A stretch of 64,000 bases of DNA from an uncultured Roseburia sp. Lineage in GTDB: Bacteria; Bacillota; Clostridia; Lachnospirales; Lachnospiraceae. How positions within the stretch are numbered: position 1 is the stretch's first letter; every line of letters starts with the position of its first letter. Position numbers and translations under genes: made by a program. The notes under the pieces are model-generated. The model searched no databases and was not told the origin of the DNA. It was given only the letters and a program-made list of their open reading frames with translations. Below are positions 53,082 through 61,167 of this stretch, in pieces. Location of the stretch: contig CAJUNX010000004.1 in NCBI GenBank assembly GCA_910587865.1, positions 1 through 64,000 on the forward strand. Direction: 5' to 3'.

Positions 53082-54722
53082 CTACGCTCTGCGGATCGTC
53101 AGCAGATTCCACACGTCATCCAGACGCGGAACCATCGTAATGCCTTCCTTCACGCCGTAGCTGTTGTCGATCTGGCAGATGATCGCATACGGAACGTCGT
53201 CCGCAATAATCTGCTGCAGCTCCTTAAACTGTGCTTCGCGCTCCTCCAGATTCATATTGGAGTCCGCCTCCTCAAACATCCGGTTGTATTCCTCGTTCGC
53301 GTAATTGCTCTCGCCTTCCGTATTCCTTCCGATATATCCGATCATACCGTAGGATGCGTCAAAGAATCCGAGACCGAAGCAGGTCATAAAGCCGTCCTCT
53401 GCGCTGTGTGCAGTAAACACATTCGAATACGCACTCGACTCTAAAAGCTGCAGATCCACTTTGATTCCCACCTGGGAGAGCATCGCCGTGATCGCCTGGC
53501 AGATCTCCGCATCCATCAGATAACGCCCGGTCGGAGCAATGATCTCCATCTCAAAACCGTCCGGGTATCCGGCGTCCGCCAGAAGCTCCTTCGCCTTCTC
53601 CGGATCATAATTACACTTGTCGACAAGATCCGTATTGCAGCCCGGGATTCCTTCCGGAATACGCGTTAACATGGGCCTTCCGGCGCCCTTTAAGATCTGA
53701 TCCACAATCGCCCGGTCGTCGATCGCGTAATCGATCGCCTGACGGACCCGCAGATCCTGCGTCGGGCCGTTATCCACCTTTAACGCCAGCTGATAGATAC
53801 GGGTAGACGGTCCGTTTATGATCGTGGTTCCTTCATTATTATTCACGCGATCCCACTCTGCCGGGATCACCATATTGACAATGTCTACATTACCGGCAAT
53901 CAGCTCGCCCACACGGGTGGAAGACTCCGGAATCACACGGAAGATAACCTCATCCCAGTCCGGATTCTGCTCCCCGTAATAATCGTCGAACGGAACCAGC
54001 GTCACATGATCATCCTTGACATATTCCGTCAGCTTATACGGGCCGCTTCCGATCGGATTCGCGACAAATCCGTCCAGTCCGACTTCCTCGATATAATCCT
54101 TCGGCAGGATCGACGCACCGCCCTTTGCCAAAAGATTCAGCATGATCGGATACGGCTCCTTGCTGATGATCTGAACCGTATAGTCGTCAATCATCTTCGC
54201 TTCCTGCAGCGGGGTAAAGTTCGTGTAATCCGCTCCCGTCTCGTCGTTGATGACGCGGTTGATGGAGTATTCGACATCTGCGGCCGTCACCGGGGTCCCG
54301 TCGTGGAACACGGCGTCTTCCCGCAGCTTAAACTCCCAGGTCAGGTTGTCCTCCAGCAGCTCATAGCTGACGGCAAGATCATTCTCCAGTTCACCGGCAT
54401 CATCCTGCCTGACAAGATTGCTGTATACGTTCTGCAGCACGGCCGTCGTGGAACCCGAATTTAAGATCTGCGGATCCGTCGTGATGATGTCCGCATTGAT
54501 GGCGATCATAAGCGTCCTGCTCTCCTCACCGCCCGCCGCGCCGGCGTCCTCACCGGCATCGCTGTCCGCAGACTCGTCCGGGGCCGCAGGAGCCTGTGTT
54601 CCCGGAGCCGGCGCCGGATCCTGTTTGTCCGGCTCTTTCGTATCGTTCCCGCATCCTGTCAGAACCGATGCCAGCATTACGGCCGATAAGCCGAGCGCCA
54701 GATACTTTTTCATAACTTTCAT
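53082..54722 (-). CDS. Peptide/nickel-type solute-binding lipoprotein (SBP family 5)
   Basis: The 546-residue protein has a lipoprotein signal (MKKYLALGLSAVMLASVLTG, lipobox LTGC ~26) and a Pro/Ala/Asp/Glu linker to ~65. The mature part is a DppA/OppA-type binding protein: LTWEFKLREDAVFHDGTPV and AADVEYSINRV, SGPYKLTEY, VRQAIDYAIDD. The ligand could be a short peptide, but family 5 proteins also bind oligosaccharides or nickel chelates. It sits between the M20 peptidase and the permeases. Confidence 0.95.
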   Translation of the reverse strand: MKVMKKYLALGLSAVMLASVLTGCGNDTKEPDKQDPAPAPGTQAPAAPDESADSDAGEDAGAAGGEESRTLMIAINADIITTDPQILNSGSTTAVLQNVYSNLVRQDDAGELENDLAVSYELLEDNLTWEFKLREDAVFHDGTPVTAADVEYSINRVINDETGADYTNFTPLQEAKMIDDYTVQIISKEPYPIMLNLLAKGGASILPKDYIEEVGLDGFVANPIGSGPYKLTEYVKDDHVTLVPFDDYYGEQNPDWDEVIFRVIPESSTRVGELIAGNVDIVNMVIPAEWDRVNNNEGTTIINGPSTRIYQLALKVDNGPTQDLRVRQAIDYAIDDRAIVDQILKGAGRPMLTRIPEGIPGCNTDLVDKCNYDPEKAKELLADAGYPDGFEMEIIAPTGRYLMDAEICQAITAMLSQVGIKVDLQLLESSAYSNVFTAHSAEDGFMTCFGLGFFDASYGMIGYIGRNTEGESNYANEEYNRMFEEADSNMNLEEREAQFKELQQIIADDVPYAIICQIDNSYGVKEGITMVPRLDDVWNLLTIRRA

Positions 54723-54797
54723 ACCTGTTTTCCTCCTTTTTGCTTTGGTGTTCTATCACTCAACGGCGGAACCCGCCGGAAAGCTGCTGCGTGATTC

Positions 54798-56159
54798 CTA
54801 TTCCTGTACGGCAAACTCGTGCATCATCGTCGCCGTAATCCGGATCATATCGATAAACGCATCCACCGCCAGGTGCTCATTCGGCGCATGAATATTCGCG
54901 CTCTCGCTCGACGCCCCGAACATCGAGGCCGGGATATTCGTCTCCGCACAGAAGGCATACATCGGCGAGGTGCCGCCCGAGGTGCACTGCACGCACGGCT
55001 GCTCGTCAAACAGCTTTTCCATAGTCCGGATAACTGCTTTGCAGAACGGGGAATTCAAGTCGCTGCGGAATGCCTTACAGCCCGAATGACACATAATTTC
55101 GATATCTCCAAATCCGTGCGCATCCAAATGCGTTCTGAGCAGTTCTAAGATCCGGTCCGGATCCTGCCCCGGTACCAGTCTGAAATCGATCTTGCAGCTC
55201 GCGCGTCCCGGCAGCACCGTCTTGCTCCCGTCACCCTGATATCCGGCGGTAATGCCGCAGATATTGCAGGTCGGCTGATAGTAAAGCGCCGTCAGCAGCT
55301 CCTCCCCGTGCTTATCGTCGATAAACCGGTCGATTCCGAGGATCTTTTTCACCTCTCCCTCGTTGAAGACATCTGTCTTTAACATCTCCCGTTCCTGCTC
55401 TGATACCGGCTTTATGCCGTCGTAGAAGCCGTCGATCAGAATCCTTCCGTCGCGGTCCTTTAATGTATTTAACGCCTGCACAAGCCGCCATGCGGCGCTC
55501 GGCTCAATCGCCGCGTACATTGAATGCGCGTCCTTCTCGCTCACTTTTGAAAACAGTTCCACATACAGCAGACCCTTGACCCCCATCGTGATCTCGGCCG
55601 GACCGCCCGGCTCGCGGTTCCCGCCCTCCCAGACATATCCGTCGCACGCGATAAGGTCCGGATGCTCCTTCGCAAACCCGGCAAGATGCGGGCTGCCGAT
55701 CTCCTCCTCGCCCTCAAAGCAGAACTTTACATTGAGCGGCAGCTCTCCGTGCACCTTCTGCCAGGCGTCCACTGCGCACAGCCTCGTCACAAGGCCGTCT
55801 TTGTTGTCCGCCACGCCGCGGGCGTAGATCACCCCGTCCCGGATCTCGGCCGCAAACGGATCGGAGAGCCATTCATCGATCGGATCCACCGGCTGTACGT
55901 CATAGTGATCATAAAATCCAAACGTGCGGTCCGCTTCTCCTTTGATCTCCCCGTAGACAAACGGGCTGCCTCCCGTCTCAAACATCTGCGGGCCCGCCCC
56001 GAGCTTCTTTAACTCCTCCATCACCATATCCGCCATCTCGCGGATTCCCTCGCCTGTATTCGCCAGGCTGGGCTGCTGACAGAATCTGACGAGCAGGCTG
56101 ATATATTCTTCCCTGTGCGCTTCAATATAATCCAGCACTTTCTGAAGTCTCTCCTCCAT
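54798..56159 (-). CDS. M20-family dipeptidase/aminoacyl hydrolase
   Basis: The 453-residue peptidase has the two-zinc M20 site: DHYDVQP (His ~88, Asp ~90), RGVADNKDG (bridging Asp), CFEGEEEIGSP (general-base Glu and metal Glu) and HAPNEH near the C-terminus. It resembles PepV/CNDP-type dipeptidases. Being first in a peptide-importer operon, it would cleave the imported dipeptide or aminoacyl conjugate in the cytoplasm. RBS GGAGGAGAG precedes the start at 56159. Confidence 0.92.
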   Translation of the reverse strand: MEERLQKVLDYIEAHREEYISLLVRFCQQPSLANTGEGIREMADMVMEELKKLGAGPQMFETGGSPFVYGEIKGEADRTFGFYDHYDVQPVDPIDEWLSDPFAAEIRDGVIYARGVADNKDGLVTRLCAVDAWQKVHGELPLNVKFCFEGEEEIGSPHLAGFAKEHPDLIACDGYVWEGGNREPGGPAEITMGVKGLLYVELFSKVSEKDAHSMYAAIEPSAAWRLVQALNTLKDRDGRILIDGFYDGIKPVSEQEREMLKTDVFNEGEVKKILGIDRFIDDKHGEELLTALYYQPTCNICGITAGYQGDGSKTVLPGRASCKIDFRLVPGQDPDRILELLRTHLDAHGFGDIEIMCHSGCKAFRSDLNSPFCKAVIRTMEKLFDEQPCVQCTSGGTSPMYAFCAETNIPASMFGASSESANIHAPNEHLAVDAFIDMIRITATMMHEFAVQE

Positions 56160-56197
56160 AACGTCTCTCCTCCATTCTTATCGTTTCATTTTGGATC

Positions 56198-56226
56198 ATT
56201 TTATCACATTTTCTTTCATCTTTCAA
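56198..56226 (-). promoter_or_regulatory. Promoter of the M20/dipeptide-importer operon
   Basis: On the minus strand TTGAAA (56226-56221) and TAAAAT (56203-56198) are 17 bases apart, about 40 bases before the M20 start. It shares the TTGAAAGA(T/A) beginning with the epimerase promoter at 60060-60088. Confidence 0.8.
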
Positions 56227-56326
56227 TCATTTTTTGAGGAAATATAACAAATATATGATGTATATTGAAATGATTTGTTCATATTCTGATCGCAGAAATC
56301 CGAAGGACTTTCCTATAAGATAAAAA

Positions 56327-56361
56327 CCGCAGCGGAAGAATATCCGTCCTCTCCGCTGCGG
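56327..56361 (-). terminator. Rho-independent terminator behind the epimerase operon
   Basis: On the minus strand CCGCAGCGGA pairs perfectly with TCCGCTGCGG around a 15-base loop, followed by TTTTTATC. It ends the transcript of the four epimerase genes (stop of the last at 56471). Confidence 0.9.
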
Positions 56362-56385
56362 TCACAACCGTTTTCTTTTCCGTTC

Positions 56386-56481
56386 TCCGTACAGGATCCG
56401 GGCCGTCAGCCCATCCGTGCAGGATCCGGGTTCGTCAGCCCACCCCGCTCTTCGTGCGGCATTCGGGCCGTCAGCCCATCC
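56386..56481. repeat. Tandem repeat carrying the epimerase stop codon
   Basis: Three units containing CGTCAGCCCA start near 56386, 56414 and 56451. The last holds the gene's stop (56471-56473) and final codons (MG-stop). The other two, downstream of the gene, repeat GGATGGGCTGACG-like sequence with its stop. Spacings are 28 and 37 bases, and the terminator follows directly. Confidence 0.85.
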
Positions 56482-57331
56482 TGCTCTCCGCACGAATCTG
56501 ATCCGTCACCTTCCGCAGGGCCGCGTCCGGATCCACATAATAATCCGCGCCCCACAGGGCCAGCGAAATCACTCCCTCGTACCGGCCGCCGTTTTCCCGA
56601 AACAGGTCTGTCAGGCCGGCTGTCCCGCCGTCCTCTTTGATCCCGTTTCCTTCCGCCCGCAGGTCATCCGGTCCGGACACATGCATATGGCCGATCTGTC
56701 CGAAGGTCCGCCGGTAATCCCCGATGCTCTCTCCACGCCGGAGCGCAAGAGAAAGATCAAGTCCGGCCATTACGTTTGCCTCCCCGACCTCCCGGATCAG
56801 ACGCTTCAGATGCGCCAAATCCCTGGTAAACAGAGTCACCGTCTCCTCCATCTCTTCCACAATCAGCGTTATGCCAAGGCGCGCCGCCTTCTCCGCCAGT
56901 ATCCGGATCGATTCCGCCGCGCGCTCCCGGTTCTCTTCCCTCTGATCGTCCACGTACTCCCAGCCCGGCGCCAGTATCATCTTATCCGTCCCGAACGCCG
57001 CCGTATCCTCCAGATACATCTCCATCACACGCATACTGTTCCTTCTGATATATGCTTCCGGCGACGCGATATTGACGGGATACTGCCGGCACTGCTCCGG
57101 ATGAAAGACCGCCATCTTAAGTCCCCGTTCCGAGAGAAGACGCCGTATCTCACGGATCCTGGCCGCACGCTCCGACGGCGTGTAGTCATCCGCACAAAAA
57201 TGCGGTGACGCTCCCCACAGCTCGATGCTGCAAAACCCGTTTGCAGCGATCGCATCCAGCCCGTACTCCAGCGTATGGTGCAGGAAAGGAGCCGTCAGCA
57301 CACAATAATTTTCCATATCTATCGTTTTCAT
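56471..57331 (-). CDS. Sugar-phosphate isomerase/epimerase family TIM barrel (copy 4)
   Basis: The 286-residue protein is of the xylose-isomerase-like TIM barrel family (AP endonuclease 2 fold): FCSIELWGASPHFC at the first strand region, EEMEETVTL (metal Glu ~148), GLDLSLALRR and HMHVSGPD (metal His). It is the last of four related genes; sequence identity to the others is modest. Start 57331 follows GAGTGAAGGG. Enzymes of this fold interconvert ketoses and related sugars, but the substrate cannot be set. Its end lies in a tandem repeat and the terminator follows. Confidence 0.85.
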   Translation of the reverse strand: MKTIDMENYCVLTAPFLHHTLEYGLDAIAANGFCSIELWGASPHFCADDYTPSERAARIREIRRLLSERGLKMAVFHPEQCRQYPVNIASPEAYIRRNSMRVMEMYLEDTAAFGTDKMILAPGWEYVDDQREENRERAAESIRILAEKAARLGITLIVEEMEETVTLFTRDLAHLKRLIREVGEANVMAGLDLSLALRRGESIGDYRRTFGQIGHMHVSGPDDLRAEGNGIKEDGGTAGLTDLFRENGGRYEGVISLALWGADYYVDPDAALRKVTDQIRAESRMG

Positions 57332-57367
57332 CCCTTCACTCCGTTTCTCCACGTCAGAGCGGTTTTC

Positions 57368-58216
57368 TCACACCAGCTCTCCTCCGTCAAAATGCGCCCG
57401 CAGCGTCCTGATATTATCCCGGTAATGCGGCTCCGGATCCAGCTGATACGCGCCGTTTGCCATCTCCATGGTGATGAATCCCCGGTAATGATGTCTGCGC
57501 ATCGCATTCAGATGTTCATCCAGATCCTGAAAGCCGTCTCCCCACTTCATATGTCCATAAGGTTTCCCGTCATTGAGATGAATATGCGCCAGCTTATCTC
57601 CGAGCACCTCAAAATACTGTTCCAGCGTCTCTCCGTCGTATGCGACCGGAACCGTGTCCACACAGCATTTCAGATAATCGGAGTCGATATCCTGCACCAT
57701 CCGGTACTGGTCATGCCGGTTTGTCGCCAGCGCCGATTCACGCTCGTTTAAATTCTCATACATCAGCACGACGCCGCACGTTTCCGCATGGCGCACCAAA
57801 CGCTCCACCGAATCTCTCGCCCACCGGTATCCTTCCGAGAGCGGACGGTCACGATACGGACGGCCCGGACATAAAAGCATCTGCGGACAGGAAAGCTCCG
57901 CCGCCGCCTCGATAAACCGTTTATACTGCTCCACCGTTTTATTGCGGATCCCCTCCTCCGGCGCTGCGATATTCACCGCGTAGGTGTTCTCCTCCGGCAT
58001 CAGTGAAATCACGCGAAATCCGCGGCTGTTTAACTTCTGTCTCATCGCCGGCACCGGATCTTCTGCGGAATCGTAAAAATGAAAATGCGGGCTGCAGCCG
58101 TAAAGCTCCAGCTGATGCACGCCAAGCCGGTCCATGGAATCCAGAAAATAGTCAAATGAAAACCGCATATATACCATATTCGTCGCAGCCAGCTGCGACA
58201 TTAGTAGTTCTGACAT
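57368..58216 (-). CDS. Sugar-phosphate isomerase/epimerase family TIM barrel (copy 3)
   Basis: The 282-residue paralogue has QLELYGCSPHFHFYD, LMYENLNERESA (Glu ~149 as metal ligand), CCVDTVPVAYDG and HIHLNDGKPYGHMKWGDG, where the last phrase, KPYGH..WGDG, is shared with copies 1 and 2. The active-site Glu, Asp and His set is kept. Start 58216 has GGGGG. It lies 36 bases before copy 4. Confidence 0.87.
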   Translation of the reverse strand: MSELLMSQLAATNMVYMRFSFDYFLDSMDRLGVHQLELYGCSPHFHFYDSAEDPVPAMRQKLNSRGFRVISLMPEENTYAVNIAAPEEGIRNKTVEQYKRFIEAAAELSCPQMLLCPGRPYRDRPLSEGYRWARDSVERLVRHAETCGVVLMYENLNERESALATNRHDQYRMVQDIDSDYLKCCVDTVPVAYDGETLEQYFEVLGDKLAHIHLNDGKPYGHMKWGDGFQDLDEHLNAMRRHHYRGFITMEMANGAYQLDPEPHYRDNIRTLRAHFDGGELV

Positions 58217-58261
58217 AATTCCCCCTTTTTCCGTACTGCTGTCCGAAACTTCCGCTCACCT

Positions 58262-59101
58262 TCAGTCCCCGAAATACATCCGCAGATTTCTCATGTTCCT
58301 CTGATCATGATAATACGGGTCCGCATAATAGCTGCGGTCCGTCAGCTCCTGGCTGAACAGTCCCTGATACCCGTTATCCAGCATGCACTTCACGTCCTCA
58401 TACAGGCTGCGTTTCCCGTCGCCCCATACATAATGCCCGTACGGATCGCAGTCCTGGAAATGACTGTGAATGATATTTTCCGCGCCGAACGCATCAAACC
58501 AGTCCTGAATCGTCTCCCCTGCCACCGACATCGCGGTCAGGTCGATCATGGCCTTAAAAGCAGGATGATTCACCTCCTCAAACAGATGCCTGATCTGATC
58601 CAGCCGGAATCCGATTCTCGTCTCCTCCGGCCGCAGCGATTCGCATGCAATCTGCATCCCGTATTCCGCCGCCACCTCCGCCAGTCTCTGATGCATCTCC
58701 ACAGCCCGCTTAAAGCCTTCTTCTTCCGGCTCGTTCCAGTATCCCCAGCCGGAATTCGCTTCGAGAATCTTCGCCCCGAGCTCCGCGCCGAAGCGGATCC
58801 CGTTCGAGAAAAAGCGGAAGCATCTCTCCTTTAGCTCCGGCTCCTTCACGGCAAACTGATAGCCGTAAGCACAGTTCTCAGGCGTGAAAACAGTGCAGCT
58901 TAATCCGCGCTCCTCAAGTTTTCTGCGGATCGGCGCGGCGTCCTGATATCCCCGGTGATCCATCCAGAGCCCCTGATGCGCGCCGAGCAGCTCGACCTGC
59001 TTCACCCCGAGCGCCTGCTGGCAGTCCAGGAAATAATCGAGCGTATAATTATTATAGTGAATATTTAAAACGGAAATCCGTTCGATACCGGCCAGTCTCA
59101 T
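58262..59101 (-). CDS. Sugar-phosphate isomerase/epimerase family TIM barrel (copy 2)
   Basis: The 279-residue paralogue has QVELLGAHQGLWMDHRG, ACESLRPEETRIGF (metal Glu ~148), MIDLTAMSVAGETIQDW and HSHFQDCDPYGHYVWGDG. Start overlaps the stop of copy 1 by four bases (ATGA), so the two are coupled. It keeps the metal-ligand pattern of the family. Confidence 0.87.
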   Translation of the reverse strand: MRLAGIERISVLNIHYNNYTLDYFLDCQQALGVKQVELLGAHQGLWMDHRGYQDAAPIRRKLEERGLSCTVFTPENCAYGYQFAVKEPELKERCFRFFSNGIRFGAELGAKILEANSGWGYWNEPEEEGFKRAVEMHQRLAEVAAEYGMQIACESLRPEETRIGFRLDQIRHLFEEVNHPAFKAMIDLTAMSVAGETIQDWFDAFGAENIIHSHFQDCDPYGHYVWGDGKRSLYEDVKCMLDNGYQGLFSQELTDRSYYADPYYHDQRNMRNLRMYFGD

Positions 59102-59946
59102 ACGCGCTCCTCCTTCACAAAAAACGGCTCAAAGGCGGCGATATTCCTGCGGTCCGCCTCGCGCGGATCGGCAAAATATCTGCCGTCCGTGATCTCCTGC
59201 CCCAGATATCCCTCGTAGTGATATTCATTCATGAGCTGTATGTAATCCGCGAGCGGGTGCAGACCGTCGCCCCACACCAGATGACCGTATGGTCTTCCGT
59301 CCGGAAAATGCATATGGCGGATATCGCTGCCGAGTGTCTCAAACCATTCTTTTACGGTCTCTCCGGCAACCCCAACGGCCGTCAGATCAAGCGCCGCCTT
59401 CACATTCGGATGATCCACTGCGTCCAGCAGCCGCTTTAGCTGCGGAAGCGTAATGATCATGCGGGACTCCTCCGGACGCACCGTCTCCACCGCAAGCGTC
59501 ACGCCGTTCTCCTCCGCCACCGGCGCCAGCGCGCGAAGAACCTTCACCGCACGCTCAAACGTCCGCTCCGGATCCTCATTCCAGTCACCGCCGCAGCAGT
59601 TCGTCAGCATCACCTTCGCGCCGACCTCACCCGCTGCCTTTATCCCGTTGGTGTAATAGCCCATGGCATGCTTCTGCGCCACCTCATCGTGCGCGCAGAT
59701 CAGATAATTGTACATCGCGCACTCCGGGGTGAATACCCCGATGCGGAGCCCGTGGCTCTCCACCTTTTTCTTAAGCTCCCCTGTATCCTGATAACCGTAG
59801 TCATCCAGAAGAAAATGAGGCACGCCGCACCACATCTCAATTGTCCTAAATCCGAGCTCTTCCTGACATTTCAGGAAATAATCAAAGGAATGGTACATAT
59901 AATGAATCCCCATTCCGGCCAGCTGCTCTCTTCGCAAACCAGGCAT
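59098..59946 (-). CDS. Sugar-phosphate isomerase/epimerase family TIM barrel (copy 1)
   Basis: The 282-residue paralogue, first of the operon, has TIEMWCGVPHFLLDDYGYQD, VETVRPEESRM (metal Glu), ALDLTAVGVAGETVKEW and HMHFPDGRPYGHLVWGDG. Copies 1 and 2 are closest (VRPEESR/LRPEETR, LTAxxVAGET). Start 59946 is chosen for GGAGGG; a longer frame lies upstream without a ribosome site. It is divergent from the BtpA-kinase-DeoR genes and may share control with them. Confidence 0.88.
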   Translation of the reverse strand: MPGLRREQLAGMGIHYMYHSFDYFLKCQEELGFRTIEMWCGVPHFLLDDYGYQDTGELKKKVESHGLRIGVFTPECAMYNYLICAHDEVAQKHAMGYYTNGIKAAGEVGAKVMLTNCCGGDWNEDPERTFERAVKVLRALAPVAEENGVTLAVETVRPEESRMIITLPQLKRLLDAVDHPNVKAALDLTAVGVAGETVKEWFETLGSDIRHMHFPDGRPYGHLVWGDGLHPLADYIQLMNEYHYEGYLGQEITDGRYFADPREADRRNIAAFEPFFVKEERV

Positions 59947-60029
59947 CGCTTTCCCTCCTTTTTTGTTATCCCGGTCCATTTCCCGTAAATCCCCGCCTGA
60001 ACGCATTCCTTTCTGTATTCTGCACTTTT

Positions 60030-60066
60030 TTGAAACTTAATGATTTATCTTGCAAAATTATTCTAT
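60030..60066. promoter_or_regulatory. Operator-like site 1 over the epimerase promoter
   Basis: TGAAAC, then TAATGAT, then ATCTTGCAAAAT with TATT form a pattern that recurs at 60292-60328. This copy overlaps the -10 box of the epimerase operon (attcta, 60060-60065), the place expected for a repressor. Confidence 0.65.
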
Positions 60067-60088
60067 CACCTGCGTCATTTTCTTTCAA
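60060..60088 (-). promoter_or_regulatory. Promoter of the four-epimerase operon
   Basis: On the minus strand TTGAAA (60088-60083) and TAGAAT (60065-60060) are 17 bases apart, about 114 bases before the start of copy 1. Confidence 0.8.
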
Positions 60089-60291
60089 GTATTTTATAAA
60101 ACATTTCATTATATGACATATTTCCGGATTAATTTTCCTGCACCAAACCGGATTCACTTGCTTTCCGGACGGATTAATGATATATTAATTCTATAACGAA
60201 TCGCGGATTTCATTACAAAAAGCCATATGAACGCCGCTTTGACACTTTATCATAATAAAATGCAAACTTCCTCTGATTTCTGCTGTTTTCT

Positions 60292-60328
60292 TTGAAACAA
60301 TATGATATCTTGCAAAATATCATTTATC
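60292..60328. promoter_or_regulatory. Operator-like site 2 before the BtpA-like gene
   Basis: TTGAAACAATATGATATC with CTTGCAAAAT and ATCAT repeats site 1 (60030-60066) with few changes. It contains the inverted arms ATGATAT (60302-60308) and ATATCAT (60317-60323). It ends 14 bases before the start codon, so a bound repressor would block the gene. Confidence 0.65.
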
Positions 60329-60341
60329 GGAGGATTTTATT

Positions 60342-61145
60342 ATGTGGACAGAAGAACTGTTCGGAGTCAGAAAACCAATTATTGCACTGCTTCATCTGCG
60401 TGCGCTTCCCGGTGATCCGCACTTTGGCGGCGATATGGACGAAGTGATCTGCCAGGCGAGAAAGGATCTTATCGCGCTGCAGGACGGCGGCGTGGACGGT
60501 GTGCTCATCGCCAACGAGTTCAGCCTTCCCTACCAGCAGCAGGCGGAGCCCGTGACAGTCGCGTCCATGGGCTATATCGTCGGACAGTTAAAGGACGATA
60601 TCCGCGTCCCGTTCGGCGTGAACATCGTGTTAAACGCCCTCGCGACCTTAGAGCTCGCGGCGGCCACCGGCGCCTGCTTTATCCGCAGCGCGTTTACCGG
60701 CGCCTACATGGGGGAAAACGGCATCATGAATACCGATGTGGGACGGATTGCACGACGCAGAAAAGCGCTGGGCCTTGATGATCTTAAAATGCTCTACAAG
60801 GTAAATCCCGAGTCGGACGCTTACCTGGTGCCGCGTGATATTGCAACCGTCACAAAGTCGATCATTTTTAACTGTCATCCGGACGGCCTTTGTGTCTCCG
60901 GCGCAAGCGCCGGATCCGAGACGGATACGGATATCCTGGAGCAGGTAAAGAATGCCGCGGGCAGTGTCCCCGTATTCTGCAACACCGGATTTAATGCCAG
61001 AACCGCTGCCGAAAAGCTTCGTTTCTGCGACGCCGCGTGCGTGGGAACCACATTTAAGTATGACGGAAAGTTTGAAAACAATGTGGATCCGGCGCGCGTC
61101 GTCGATCTGATGACAATCGTAAAAGATATCAGGGCCGGGCTGTAA
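60342..61145 (+). CDS. BtpA/SgcQ-family TIM-barrel protein
   Basis: The 267-residue protein matches the BtpA/SgcQ family: KPIIALLHLRALPGDP at the start, GVDGVLIANEFSLPY, VPFGVNIVLNALATLELA, and SGASAGSETDTDILEQVK. BtpA is needed for photosystem I in cyanobacteria; SgcQ-type members sit in bacterial sugar operons, as here beside a kinase. A sugar-phosphate lyase or aldolase-like role is only inferred. RBS GGAGG. The next gene begins 22 bases later. Confidence 0.88.
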   Translation: MWTEELFGVRKPIIALLHLRALPGDPHFGGDMDEVICQARKDLIALQDGGVDGVLIANEFSLPYQQQAEPVTVASMGYIVGQLKDDIRVPFGVNIVLNALATLELAAATGACFIRSAFTGAYMGENGIMNTDVGRIARRRKALGLDDLKMLYKVNPESDAYLVPRDIATVTKSIIFNCHPDGLCVSGASAGSETDTDILEQVKNAAGSVPVFCNTGFNARTAAEKLRFCDAACVGTTFKYDGKFENNVDPARVVDLMTIVKDIRAGL

Positions 61146-61167
61146 CCGGTCGGAAACGGAGGAAACT

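Noticed and set aside
60648..60878. Minus-strand frame inside the BtpA-like gene
   Set aside because: Antisense shadow without start signals.
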